Source: CAJWKT01 sp964465375 (GTDB lineage: Bacteria > Pseudomonadota > Gammaproteobacteria > Steroidobacterales > Rariloculaceae). From it: DNA of 64,000 bases. Shown one piece after another: positions 52,125-61,413 of this stretch. The notes below the pieces were generated by a model. The model searched no databases and was not told where the DNA came from. It saw only the letters and a program-made list of their open reading frames with translations. Positions within the stretch are counted from its first letter, which is position 1. The number at the start of each line of letters is the position of its first letter. Location of the stretch: NCBI GenBank assembly GCA_964465375.1, contig CAYXIJ010000014.1:1-64000 (forward strand). Direction: 5' to 3'. Both the position numbers and the translations under genes were made by a program.

Positions 52125-52464
52125 GCGTAAGCAACTTAACAGCGATGAGCTTGCCGCTTTGGTGGTTATGATTCTTAGTGATCTAAAAGCAGAATCGGTT
52201 AAGAGTCTAAATGTTGGGCATCTTACGGCATTGACTGATGTCATGATTATTGCGAGCGGTCGTTCCAGCCGCCATGTAAATTCTCTTTCGGATGCTGTGG
52301 TTCAGCGCTGTAACGCTGCTGGCTACCGACCAATTGGTGTGGAAGGGGGGGGCGCTGGTGAATGGGTATTAGTCGATCTCGTGAATGTGGTAATACATAT
52401 AATGCTTCCTAAGGCTAGGGAGTTTTATAACCTCGAGGCACTCTGGGACCTGCGGGAAAGTTAG
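52108..52464 (+). CDS. rsfS: Ribosomal silencing factor RsfS
   Basis: RsfS binds L14 and blocks subunit joining when nutrients are scarce. The 118 residues contain LTDVMIIASGRSSRHVNSL and WVLVDLVNVVIHIMLPKAREFYNLE, diagnostic of the family. It overlaps nadD, so the genes are coupled; its partner L14 is encoded at 21,931. Confidence 0.96.
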   Translation: MSETHKRKQLNSDELAALVVMILSDLKAESVKSLNVGHLTALTDVMIIASGRSSRHVNSLSDAVVQRCNAAGYRPIGVEGGGAGEWVLVDLVNVVIHIMLPKAREFYNLEALWDLRES

Positions 52465-52518
52465 TAGAACAAGGAAAGGAAAAGAATTGGACTGTAACTT
52501 TGTTCTAGGAAAGCCGTA

Positions 52519-52989
52519 ATGCGCATATTAATTTTGGGCGCCAGCAATCGTCAGCCTGTTTGGGTTTACAAAGCGTACCAAGAATATGCTAAGAGATTTA
52601 AGGCAGGTTTTGTACTTGAGTTTCAGGAAATTCCCTTAGCTAAGCGCAGTGGTGTAACACAGAATAGGAAGTCGTTTGAAAAAGAAGGGCAGCGTATGCT
52701 TAGAGCAGTTCCAGATGGTGCTCATGTGGTAGCGCTTGAGCAGGATGGACAACCTTGGAGTACCTACGAACTCAAGGGACGATTGGAAGTATGGATGCAG
52801 TTGGGGCAGCCACTGTGTTTCCTAGTGGGGGGGCCAGAAGGTCTACCCGAGGCTTGCCTAGGGCGTGCTAAGGAGCGTTGGTCCCTCTCTAATCTCACAT
52901 TACCCCACGGCTTGGTGCGTGTTGTGTTAGCTGAAGCTCTTTATAGGGCTTGGAGTATTCTCCAGCATCATCCATACCACCGCTCTTGA
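52519..52989 (+). CDS. rlmH: 23S rRNA pseudouridine-1915 N3-methyltransferase RlmH
   Basis: RlmH is the SPOUT enzyme that methylates pseudouridine 1915 in 23S rRNA. The 156 residues show the knotted SAM site FLVGGPEGL and the conserved tail LTLPHGLVRVVLAEALYRAW then HPYHRS. In many relatives mrdA and rodA follow; here a structured gap and yhdP follow instead. Confidence 0.96.
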   Translation: MRILILGASNRQPVWVYKAYQEYAKRFKAGFVLEFQEIPLAKRSGVTQNRKSFEKEGQRMLRAVPDGAHVVALEQDGQPWSTYELKGRLEVWMQLGQPLCFLVGGPEGLPEACLGRAKERWSLSNLTLPHGLVRVVLAEALYRAWSILQHHPYHRS

Positions 52990-53021
52990 ATTGCTCACTG
53001 TTTGGAGAGAGAGATTTAATT

Positions 53022-53080
53022 AGTCGCATGTAGCTCTTATAGTCCCTCGCTGAGGGGCGTACTATTGTGCGACTTATAGT
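53022..53080 (+). other. Structured element between rlmH and yhdP
   Basis: AGTCGCA (53022-53028) pairs with TGCGACT (53068-53074), and CCCTC/GAGGG (53044-53048/53052-53056) forms an inner hairpin. CTTATAGT is also repeated directly at 53036-53043 and 53073-53080. There is no T run to make it a terminator; TATAGT in both repeats resembles a -10 box. It may be a regulatory or RNA processing element for yhdP. The rest of this 153-base gap shows nothing else. Confidence 0.4.
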
Positions 53081-53142
53081 GGTGAGGTGACTGTACTCGT
53101 TTTAATCAAGTAGACGATGTGATCATGAAAAAGTGAAGAACC

Positions 53143-56100
53143 GTGTGGGTATTGTTTAATAAGATGGCAAAATTTTTGGCCGCTGTGTTGGCAGTTGCTG
53201 CAGTATTCGTTTTCATGGGGCTAGGCACATTTCGGTTTCTACTCACCCAACTTCCAAATTACGAAAGTGAAATTCAAGCCTGGGCTCGGGATACGTTTGG
53301 CTTAACATTGCGTTTTTCCCACTTGGATGCCAGTTGGACCTTGAGTGGCCCAGAGTTGACTTTCTATCAAGCCAGTATTGGTGATGGAGGGCTTAGTGTT
53401 GGGGAGGCGATCATTGATCTTAATGCAATTAAATTGCTTGTTCGGCGCCAGTTGGTTGTAGACGAATTAATTCTTCAGGGAACCCATATTACGGTCGAAC
53501 AAACTTCCGAAGGCCTACGCCTTCAGGGTGTTGCTACAGAAAGTGATGCGCAAGCTGAGATAGACCTAAAAGATATTCCGCCTGTTCGAGTAGCCGTGCG
53601 TAATAGCAGCGTTCTCTATGTTGACCAAACGCGTGGTGAGTCCCTTTGGCAATTTGATAGTGTGACCATGGCCCTTGATCGGGATGATGAGCGAATTCTC
53701 CTAGAGGCTCGCGTAGATGCACCACACGATCTTGGTAGTCGCATCGAACTTTCCGCAGAAGGGGAGCTACAAACTTCTGATACTTCTGGTAATGAACGTT
53801 GGCGTTTATTTTTTGATCTTCGTCAGGTTGACTTAGCAGAGCTGGTCCAATTGTTACCAAATAGTAACGGTACATTACCGGAGACAGGGATAGGAGATTT
53901 TTCTCTTTGGCTGTACTGGCAAGAGGGAGAACTTTTGGAGGCAACTGCACAATTGGTAGCCAGTAACCTAGTTCTAGCGGGAACAAGTGAATTGGGGCAG
54001 CAAGATTTTTCCTACGAGAACGTAGATCTGACAGCTGAGTGGAGCCGGGCCGATAGGGGATGGCAGCTTGCGCTTAGCAATGTAACCGTGGTTCGTAATG
54101 GTAGGGTCTGGCCGGATGATAGTCACGTCGACCTAAAGGTTGGCGTAGGGCCTGAAGGGTTCGACTTACTTGGCTTGCGAGCAAACTTTTTAAGGTTGGA
54201 GGATGTTGGTCCGTTCATAAATCTACTGCCCAAAGGTTTCAAGAGCTATCCATGGGCGGAATTAGCGCCGCAAGGTGATCTTGTGGATGTTGCTCTTGAT
54301 CTTGTTCATACGACTGGGGAGAGGTGGGAATATCAGTTTGCAGCAGGCCTTCGTGATGTTGGTGTTCAGTCTGTAAACGAGTTGCCGGGTTTCTCCGGGC
54401 TAACTGGGGATTTGCGCACCGACGAGCGTAGCGGCCGATTTAACATTTTTACCGAAGATTTAAAGTTTGACTGGTCAACATATTTTCGTGAACCGCTGGA
54501 GATGGACCTTTTTTCAGGAATTTTTTTATGGCGGCGTGGTCAATCTAATGTCCGACTGGTTAGCGACGACTTGATTCTAGAGAATCAAGATGGCTCTATT
54601 AATTTAGACTTGGAACTAACAATACCAACTGATAATGGTTCACCGTATCTTGAGATTGAGTCAGATATTGCAAGGTTTAGTGCAGCTTCCCTAAAGCGGT
54701 ATATTCCAGCCCACAGAATGCCACTAAAAGTGGTGGATTGGTTAGACCATGCAATTGTGGCAGGGCAGATCAAAGAGGGGTGGCTAAGTTTTGCCGGCTC
54801 TCCCAGCGATTTTCCTTTTGATGGGGCGCAGGGGGAGCTTCGAGGCGTTGCTAGAATAGAAGATGGCATTGTCCAATTCATGGAGGGCTGGCCATCCGCT
54901 CAAGACCTAAATGGAACAATGGAATTTTTTAATTCTAGCTTCAAAAGTTACGGAAGTGGGCGTATTTCAGGGCACCGAACATCTGATCTCTCGGTAGTTT
55001 TTGAGGATTTTCGAGAGGGTACTATCACTATAAAAACAGTTTCTGACGGATCGTTAGAAGATTTCGTAACTTTTATGAAAGATGTTCCAATGATTGTTGG
55101 TTACTTAGGGCCTGATCTTGGACGTTTAGATTCTGGGTCTGGTCGTTCCGAGGTGTCGGTGGATTTGAGTTTACCGTTGAGAAATCCTGGCACTTATGAT
55201 TTGGAGGCTAGCCTGAAAATTTTTGATGGAGAGCTTTTTGTGGGAGGTTTTAGTCCTCGGGTAACGGAAATCAATGGCATGTTTAGTTTGCATCAGGGGG
55301 TCGTCACTGGAGATAGAATAGAGGCAAACTTTCTAGACGAACCTTTTTTAGCCCGCGTGGTACCTACCAATGAACTTGGTTATCGTGTGCGACTAGATTT
55401 TGGTGGGGAAGTCGATGCAGAAGATTTGGGAGCTGCTTTTGATCTGCCCTTCCTTGATTATCTTGATGGGCGGACTCAATGGCACGGTGGCTTATTTCTG
55501 CCGGCGCATTCAGATGAGTTTGAAGTACCGTTGAAGATTAATTTGGCATCGGACCTATCAGGTTTAGCATTCAGGCTTCCCGATCCAATGTTTAAAGCAG
55601 CTAGCGAGCAGACGAATTTCAGCGCCGAATTTTTGTTCCCTCCCAATCAGCTGAAAGTGCAAGGGGCGCTAGGGCTTGAACAACGCTTTGCGTTTGATTT
55701 TCACAATATGAACGATGGCTTGGTATTTGACCGTGGCGGAGTTAGTTTTGGCGGCTCAGATTTATTGTTTCCCCTCGAGCGGGGCCTGCTACTTCAAGGT
55801 CATTTACCACTGTTGCGCTTAGATGATTGGCTTGATATTTTTCAAAGTGCTCCTTCAAGTATTTGGCCTGGAGTCGGGGTGCTTGATGCCAATCTTGCAG
55901 TCATGGAATTTAGCGTCTTTGGTCAGCGTCTAGGTAATACTGATCTCAGCGTTAGTCGGGTAAGGAGACAATGGTTTGTAGATATTGAAAGCGAAACGGT
56001 GGCAGGTAAATTGGTTTTACCCCCCGATCTTAATAGTCGAGAGCAAGTTTTGGCGAATATGTCGCGGCTGCACCTTTCTCCTAGGGATAGTGCTGGTATG

Positions 56101-56988
56101 GAAAAGACAGATCCACGCGATCTGCCGGGGTTCCTGATTCAATCTGGGCAGTTTTCTATCGGTAACCGACACTTCGGGCAATTGGATGCTGACATTAAAG
56201 CAGACCCCCTTGGTCTTCGCGTGCACTCACTTAAGGCAACTCACGAGAGCTTTGCATTGGGGGGTGAGGGCAGCTGGTTTAAAGGCACTTCTGAATCTGA
56301 CACACACCTTACATTCACTCTCAATAGCAGCGATGTTGCTGGTACCCTTACGGCGCTAGGTTTTGATCCTGTGGTTGAGGGTCAACAAGCTGATCTTGTG
56401 GCCGATATTTTCTGGTCTGGACCTCCTTCGACTGACTGGAGTGAGCACCTGAACGGCGGTCTGACTTTATACATGAAGGAAGGAAGCGTTTTGGACCTTG
56501 AGCCCGGTGCTGGACGTATGGTTGGACTCATGAGTATTACGGCGCTACCTAGACGTTTAGCCCTCGACTTTCGTGATGTTTTCAATAGAGGGCTGGTATT
56601 TGATGAGTTGACAGGCGATTTTGTCATTATCGATGGGGACGCTTACACAGATAATTTTAAGCTAACGGGACCAGCTGCCGAAATCGGAGTAGTTGGCCGA
56701 ACTGGTTTAAGAGACCGGGATTGGCAGCAGCTGGCTGTAGTTACAGCGGAGCCGGGCAATATGCTTCCCACTGTTGGCGCAATACTTGGTGGTAGTGGCC
56801 TGGGTGCAGCCCTTCTTATCTTTACTCAAATCTTTAAGGAACCATTGAAGGGGATTGGCCGTGCATCTTATTGCTTAACTGGTACGTGGGACGAGCCAGC
56901 GGTACAGCAGTTATTGCCTGAAGATTTGGAGGAAGGACGACAGTGTGCAGGCGCCCCTCCTGGTGGGTTCAACATTGCAAGTCCCTAA
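53143..56988 (+). CDS. yhdP: YhdP-family AsmA-like envelope protein
   Basis: YhdP is a long bridge-like protein thought to move phospholipid between inner and outer membranes. The 1281 residues have one N-terminal membrane helix (about 10-32) followed by a long repetitive beta-rich periplasmic region, including DUF3971 and AsmA-like parts (for example RLALDFRDVFNRGLVFDELTG near the C-terminus). Start GTG 53143 is uncertain; ATG 53164 would still keep the helix. tldD begins 13 bases after the stop, the same pairing as in E. coli. Confidence 0.93.
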   Translation: MWVLFNKMAKFLAAVLAVAAVFVFMGLGTFRFLLTQLPNYESEIQAWARDTFGLTLRFSHLDASWTLSGPELTFYQASIGDGGLSVGEAIIDLNAIKLLVRRQLVVDELILQGTHITVEQTSEGLRLQGVATESDAQAEIDLKDIPPVRVAVRNSSVLYVDQTRGESLWQFDSVTMALDRDDERILLEARVDAPHDLGSRIELSAEGELQTSDTSGNERWRLFFDLRQVDLAELVQLLPNSNGTLPETGIGDFSLWLYWQEGELLEATAQLVASNLVLAGTSELGQQDFSYENVDLTAEWSRADRGWQLALSNVTVVRNGRVWPDDSHVDLKVGVGPEGFDLLGLRANFLRLEDVGPFINLLPKGFKSYPWAELAPQGDLVDVALDLVHTTGERWEYQFAAGLRDVGVQSVNELPGFSGLTGDLRTDERSGRFNIFTEDLKFDWSTYFREPLEMDLFSGIFLWRRGQSNVRLVSDDLILENQDGSINLDLELTIPTDNGSPYLEIESDIARFSAASLKRYIPAHRMPLKVVDWLDHAIVAGQIKEGWLSFAGSPSDFPFDGAQGELRGVARIEDGIVQFMEGWPSAQDLNGTMEFFNSSFKSYGSGRISGHRTSDLSVVFEDFREGTITIKTVSDGSLEDFVTFMKDVPMIVGYLGPDLGRLDSGSGRSEVSVDLSLPLRNPGTYDLEASLKIFDGELFVGGFSPRVTEINGMFSLHQGVVTGDRIEANFLDEPFLARVVPTNELGYRVRLDFGGEVDAEDLGAAFDLPFLDYLDGRTQWHGGLFLPAHSDEFEVPLKINLASDLSGLAFRLPDPMFKAASEQTNFSAEFLFPPNQLKVQGALGLEQRFAFDFHNMNDGLVFDRGGVSFGGSDLLFPLERGLLLQGHLPLLRLDDWLDIFQSAPSSIWPGVGVLDANLAVMEFSVFGQRLGNTDLSVSRVRRQWFVDIESETVAGKLVLPPDLNSREQVLANMSRLHLSPRDSAGMEKTDPRDLPGFLIQSGQFSIGNRHFGQLDADIKADPLGLRVHSLKATHESFALGGEGSWFKGTSESDTHLTFTLNSSDVAGTLTALGFDPVVEGQQADLVADIFWSGPPSTDWSEHLNGGLTLYMKEGSVLDLEPGAGRMVGLMSITALPRRLALDFRDVFNRGLVFDELTGDFVIIDGDAYTDNFKLTGPAAEIGVVGRTGLRDRDWQQLAVVTAEPGNMLPTVGAILGGSGLGAALLIFTQIFKEPLKGIGRASYCLTGTWDEPAVQQLLPEDLEEGRQCAGAPPGGFNIASP

Positions 56989-57001
56989 TGCGGTGTCTGT
57001 C

Positions 57002-58477
57002 ATGAAAAACACTTCAAAATCTACAGGCACCGCGCCGGATGCTTTCGGCATAGTAAAGCGCCAACTACTTGAGCCCGCTGGCCTTAGTTTTAAGTATCTT
57101 GATCATGCATTGAGTTCCCTTATGTCGCAGCGACTTGACTATGGGGACCTCTACTTCCAGTGCACACAATACGAGACATGGACGCTAGAAGATTCAATTG
57201 TCAAAGATGGTACCCATAGCGTGGATCAGGGGGTAGGCGTTCGGGCCATTTCGGGTGAGAAGACTGGTTTTGCCTATTCTGATCAATTGGACGAAGCAGC
57301 TTTAATGGATGCGGTTGTTGCTGGTCGTGCAATCGCTAGAGCCTCGGGGAAGGGAAAGGTTAAGGCTCCTAGGCTAGCACCAGAGGGCAAACTGTATTCG
57401 TCATTAAATCCTCTTGCTCGCCTAGAAGATGACCAGAAAGTAGCACTTTTAACTGGTATCGATAAGGAAATTCGTGCAATGGATGAGCGCATTGTGCAGG
57501 TGATTGCCAGTCTTTCGAGCGCCCATGAAATAATTTTCGTATTAGGCTCCGATGGTACCCAAGGTGCGGATGTGCGGCCTCTTTTTCGTTTAAGTGTATC
57601 TGTAATTATGGAGCAAAGCGGGCGTCGTGAGCGGGGCTCTGGGGGTGGAGGTGGACGCGGAGATTTTTCAGCTTTTGTCTCGGATGGAGCGGGCACACGT
57701 ATAGGTCAAGAAGCAGTACGTCAGGCATCTGTTAACTTAGAGGCAGCTCCTGCACCAGCTGGAAATATGCCGGTCGTGTTGGGTCCAGGTTGGCCGGGAA
57801 TACTACTGCACGAAGCAATTGGCCATGGTTTGGAAGGGGATTTCAACAGAAAGGGCACCTCTGCATTTAGCGGGCGAATTGGTGACAGGGTCGCTACTGA
57901 TCAGTGCACTGTAGTTGACAACGGAACATTGGAAGGTCGTCGAGGTTCCTTGAACATTGATGACGAGGGAACGCCTACTAGATGCAACACATTGATTGAG
58001 AGTGGAGTATTGCGTGGTTATTTGCATGACAAGCTTAATGCGAGCCTGATGAATACCGCATCCACCGGAAACGGTCGTAGGGAATCATTTGCCCACCCAC
58101 CTATGCCCCGCATGACAAACACTTACATGTTGCCTGGAAAATTTGATCCGCAGGAGATCATTGCTTCGGTAAGCAAAGGGCTTTATGCGCCAAATTTTGG
58201 TGGCGGGCAGGTTGACATTACCTCAGGCAAATTTGTGTTCTCCGCGAGCGAAGCTTACCTCATTGAGGGAGGCAAGATTGCCGGACCCGTTAAAGGTGCC
58301 ATGTTGATTGGTAGTGGGCCCGAGGTGTTGCAGCAAGTCTCAATGGTAGGCTGTGACTTTGATCTTGATCCCGGCGTTGGTGTGTGTGGCAAAGATGGGC
58401 AATCAGTACCAGTTGGTGTGGGTCAGCCAACCATAAAGGTAGATTCTCTTACTGTAGGCGGCACAACGACAGACTGA
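57002..58477 (+). CDS. tldD: Metalloprotease TldD
   Basis: TldD is the catalytic half of the TldD/TldE protease that degrades unfolded peptides and matures some modified peptides. ATG 57002 gives 491 residues (E. coli 481). The metal site HEAIGH (270-275) is intact, followed by GLEGDFNRKGTSAFSGRIG. Starting further upstream would overlap yhdP. Its partner pmbA lies 615 bases downstream, with purE inserted on the opposite strand. Confidence 0.97.
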   Translation: MKNTSKSTGTAPDAFGIVKRQLLEPAGLSFKYLDHALSSLMSQRLDYGDLYFQCTQYETWTLEDSIVKDGTHSVDQGVGVRAISGEKTGFAYSDQLDEAALMDAVVAGRAIARASGKGKVKAPRLAPEGKLYSSLNPLARLEDDQKVALLTGIDKEIRAMDERIVQVIASLSSAHEIIFVLGSDGTQGADVRPLFRLSVSVIMEQSGRRERGSGGGGGRGDFSAFVSDGAGTRIGQEAVRQASVNLEAAPAPAGNMPVVLGPGWPGILLHEAIGHGLEGDFNRKGTSAFSGRIGDRVATDQCTVVDNGTLEGRRGSLNIDDEGTPTRCNTLIESGVLRGYLHDKLNASLMNTASTGNGRRESFAHPPMPRMTNTYMLPGKFDPQEIIASVSKGLYAPNFGGGQVDITSGKFVFSASEAYLIEGGKIAGPVKGAMLIGSGPEVLQQVSMVGCDFDLDPGVGVCGKDGQSVPVGVGQPTIKVDSLTVGGTTTD

Positions 58478-58543
58478 CTACAGTCCGGTTTTTTGAAATT
58501 CTGTTTGCGTTTGGCCAAAAATTAATCAAAGACCACAGGGCAG

Positions 58544-59038
58544 CTATTCCATTTCGCGGGGATCTGGTTGCTGTAGGACTTTATTTGTTTGTTCGTTTCG
58601 GTAGGCTTTTAGTGCGTCTAAAATCTTGGGGTATTTTAAACTCAAAATGGAGGCAGCCAAAAGCGCAGCGTTTGTGGCACCTGCGTTTCCAATTGCCAGC
58701 GTCCCCACGGGGACTCCTGCAGGCATTTGTACCATCGAGAGTAGTGAATCCATTCCATTTAGCGCACGCGATTGTATTGGGATGCCCAGTACTGGTAAGC
58801 AAGTTTTGGCAGCGATAGCGCCTGGCAAGGCTGCAGCACCGCCCGCTGCTCCAATCAATACTTCAAGACCGCGTTTTGAGGCTGTTTCCGTGTATTCCAC
58901 GAGCTGATCCGGCGTGCGGTGTGCTGAAATGACACGTATCTCATGAGTTATGTTTAGAGTTTCTAGGGTTTGCGCAGCGCGACGTACTGTTTCCCAGTCC
59001 GAGGCTGAGCCCATAATGATGCCAACTAGAGGTTTCAT
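58544..59038 (-). CDS. purE: N5-carboxyaminoimidazole ribonucleotide mutase
   Basis: PurE moves the carboxyl group during purine synthesis. Starting at 59038 gives 164 residues: GIIMGSASDWETV (6-18), ISAHRTPD (37-44 region, His40) and GGAAALPGAIAA are the active-site loops. A longer frame upstream is not conserved and lacks a better ribosome site. It lies alone between tldD and pmbA on the other strand; purK is not in the window. Confidence 0.97.
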   Translation of the reverse strand: MKPLVGIIMGSASDWETVRRAAQTLETLNITHEIRVISAHRTPDQLVEYTETASKRGLEVLIGAAGGAAALPGAIAAKTCLPVLGIPIQSRALNGMDSLLSMVQMPAGVPVGTLAIGNAGATNAALLAASILSLKYPKILDALKAYRNEQTNKVLQQPDPREME

Positions 59039-59092
59039 ATCGCTATTGTACAGTAGGTAGAATAAGTCTCTCATTCTGGGGGGGCGTTGGTT

Positions 59093-60424
59093 ATGAAAAT
59101 TACTGTTATGTCGAGCTCATTGCAAGACACGGCTTCCTACGCGGTCGAGTTGGCCCGCAGTCTAGGTGCTGATCAAGCAGAGGCCAGTGTAAGTTACAAC
59201 GAGGGTTTGTCGGTGACAGTACGGCTGGGCGAACTTGAGTCCGTCGAGCGTCAGCGTGACCGAGGGCTAGGAGTAACGGTTTACACCGATGGGCGAAAAG
59301 GGAGCGCAAGCACCTCAGATTTTTCGTCTAAAGCTGTCCAAGAAGTAGTGACAAGGGCAGCCAGCATCTCTCGGTTTACAAGCCAAGATGAGTTTTCTGG
59401 CCTGGCAGAGGCTAACTTGATGGCAACAACACCCAGCGATCTTGATCTATACCATCCATGGGATCTTGGTGTAGAGGCTGCTGAAACCTTGGCACTACGA
59501 TCAGAGAATGCTGCTCGGGGTTTGGATGCGCGTATTAAGAACTCTGAAGGAGCAACTATTTCAACTGAGGGGGGATTTCGCATGTATGCGAATAGTCATG
59601 GGTTCTGCAACGGTTACGCCACAACTTCTCACTCGCTCAGCTGTAGTGTGGTTGCCGATAACAATGATTCTCTAGAACGCGACTACTGGTACACAGTGTC
59701 GCGTTTTCCTGATGGGCTGGATACACCGGAGCAGGTCGGAGAAAGGGCCGCAGAGCGCGCCTTGGGCCGTCTGGGAGCCCGCCAACTGACTACTCAAGTC
59801 GTACCAGTACTTTTTCCTGCGGAATTAGCTAGGGGTTTGTTTGGTCACCTAATTGCTGCTATTCGTGGAAGCGCTCAATATCAACGAGCCTCTTTCTTGT
59901 TAAATGCGAGGGGTGAGCAGCTTTTTCCAGAATTTGTGGATATTGAGGAAGATCCGCTAATTCCTAGGGGATTGGCTAGCGCTGCATTTGATACCGAGGG
60001 GGTAGGCACCAACCGAAGGATGCTTGTAGAAAGGGGTATTCTTAGGGGATATGTACTTTCCAGCTATTCAGCACGTCGTTTGGGAGAACCAACTACAGCT
60101 AATGCGGGAGGGGTGCACAATTTAGTTGTGAGCCCGACAATTAATAAAATTAATGATCTAGTAACTGGTGTTGGTAAGGTTTTTGTTGTCCGTGAATTAT
60201 TGGGTCAAGGCGTGAATATCGTAACTGGGGATTATTCGCGCGGTGCAGCAGGATTCTGGATGAAAGATGGTGAGATTCAGTATCCTGTGAACGAAGTTAC
60301 AATCGCAGGAAATCTTCGGGAATTGTTTCAGGGGATTCAGGCTATTGGCGCTGACATCGATTTCCGTGGGACCGTTCGCTGCGGCTCAGTGTTAGTGGAG
60401 GGACTTACGGTAGCTGGAAAGTAA
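59093..60424 (+). CDS. pmbA: Metalloprotease subunit PmbA (TldE)
   Basis: PmbA is the non-catalytic partner of TldD. ATG 59093 gives 443 residues with the family features AEASVSYNEGLSVTVRLGELESVERQRDRGLG and GVGTNRRMLVERG, and no HExxxH, as expected for the TldE half. A TTG two codons upstream is an alternative start; GGGGGGG lies before it. Confidence 0.96.
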   Translation: MKITVMSSSLQDTASYAVELARSLGADQAEASVSYNEGLSVTVRLGELESVERQRDRGLGVTVYTDGRKGSASTSDFSSKAVQEVVTRAASISRFTSQDEFSGLAEANLMATTPSDLDLYHPWDLGVEAAETLALRSENAARGLDARIKNSEGATISTEGGFRMYANSHGFCNGYATTSHSLSCSVVADNNDSLERDYWYTVSRFPDGLDTPEQVGERAAERALGRLGARQLTTQVVPVLFPAELARGLFGHLIAAIRGSAQYQRASFLLNARGEQLFPEFVDIEEDPLIPRGLASAAFDTEGVGTNRRMLVERGILRGYVLSSYSARRLGEPTTANAGGVHNLVVSPTINKINDLVTGVGKVFVVRELLGQGVNIVTGDYSRGAAGFWMKDGEIQYPVNEVTIAGNLRELFQGIQAIGADIDFRGTVRCGSVLVEGLTVAGK

Positions 60425-60447
60425 CCGGCTTGAGATCCATCACTAGG

Positions 60448-61377
60448 TCAGTTGGCGGTTAAAAGATCCAGTGCTTCGTAGTATTTGGCTTGAGTATGTT
60501 TCACTACGATTTGGGGTAAATTTGGACCAGGCGCGAGCTTATTCCAATCTAGCGTTTCTAAGTAATCTCTAACGTATTGCTTGTCGAAACTTTGGGGCGA
60601 TGCCCCAGGTTTGTAGCTTTCAACCGGCCAGAAGCGTGAGGAATCTGGAGTGAAAAGCTCGTCAATCAATACTAGCTTCCCATCGGGCTCAAGGCCGAAT
60701 TCAAACTTGGTATCAGCGATGATAATACCTCGGTCATAGGCATATTCGGTAGCCTGTTTATACAGCTCAAGGGATATAGCCTCTACTTTTTGAGCCAGTT
60801 CATTGCCTATCAATTTATTAACAGTTTTCATGGAAATATTTTCATCATGGGCGCCAGGAGCAGCCTTTGTGCTGGGTGTAAAAATTGGCTCACGGAGTTG
60901 CTCAGCAAGTTCTAGTCCCTCTGGAAGTTTAACTCCACTAACGCTGCCGTTGGCGCAATAATCTTTCCAACCTGAGCCAATCAAATAACCTCGGACTACC
61001 GCTTCTACGGGAAGTGGACGCAGGCGCTTAACGACTACAGCGCGATTTTGCATTCTAATTCGATCTTCAGCATTCTCTAAATGCTCTGCTGGGTCAGTGT
61101 GTGTTAAATGATTAGGAATAATAGGCTCCAAAAGGTTAAACCAAAAATTGGAGATAGCCGTTAGTACCTCTCCCTTGCCCGGTATAGGATCTGGAAGCAC
61201 CACGTCAAATGCGGAAAGACGATCACTAGTAACAATCAGAAGGCGTTTTTTGTCCAAGCCATAGATATCACGGACTTTCCCTCTAGCTAGAAGTTTTAAG
61301 CCACTCAAGTTAGATTCGAACAAGGCTTCAGTGATAGGTACCATATCAGTTGAACTAATTTTTGGGGATGGTGGCAA
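60448..61377 (-). CDS. purC: SAICAR synthetase
   Basis: PurC joins aspartate to CAIR, the step after PurE. The 309-residue protein is the longer, ADE1-like form rather than the ~237-residue E. coli form. GKVRDIYGLDKKRLLIVTSDRLSAFDVVLPD holds the ATP site; RGYLIGSGWKDY and IDELFTPDSSRFWP are conserved. A start at 61344 (MVPITEALF) is possible. Together with purE it brackets pmbA on the minus strand. Confidence 0.95.
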   Translation of the reverse strand: MPPSPKISSTDMVPITEALFESNLSGLKLLARGKVRDIYGLDKKRLLIVTSDRLSAFDVVLPDPIPGKGEVLTAISNFWFNLLEPIIPNHLTHTDPAEHLENAEDRIRMQNRAVVVKRLRPLPVEAVVRGYLIGSGWKDYCANGSVSGVKLPEGLELAEQLREPIFTPSTKAAPGAHDENISMKTVNKLIGNELAQKVEAISLELYKQATEYAYDRGIIIADTKFEFGLEPDGKLVLIDELFTPDSSRFWPVESYKPGASPQSFDKQYVRDYLETLDWNKLAPGPNLPQIVVKHTQAKYYEALDLLTAN

Positions 61378-61413
61378 TCATGCCGCCAAAACTGGTTGTT
61401 TGGCAACTGTCAT

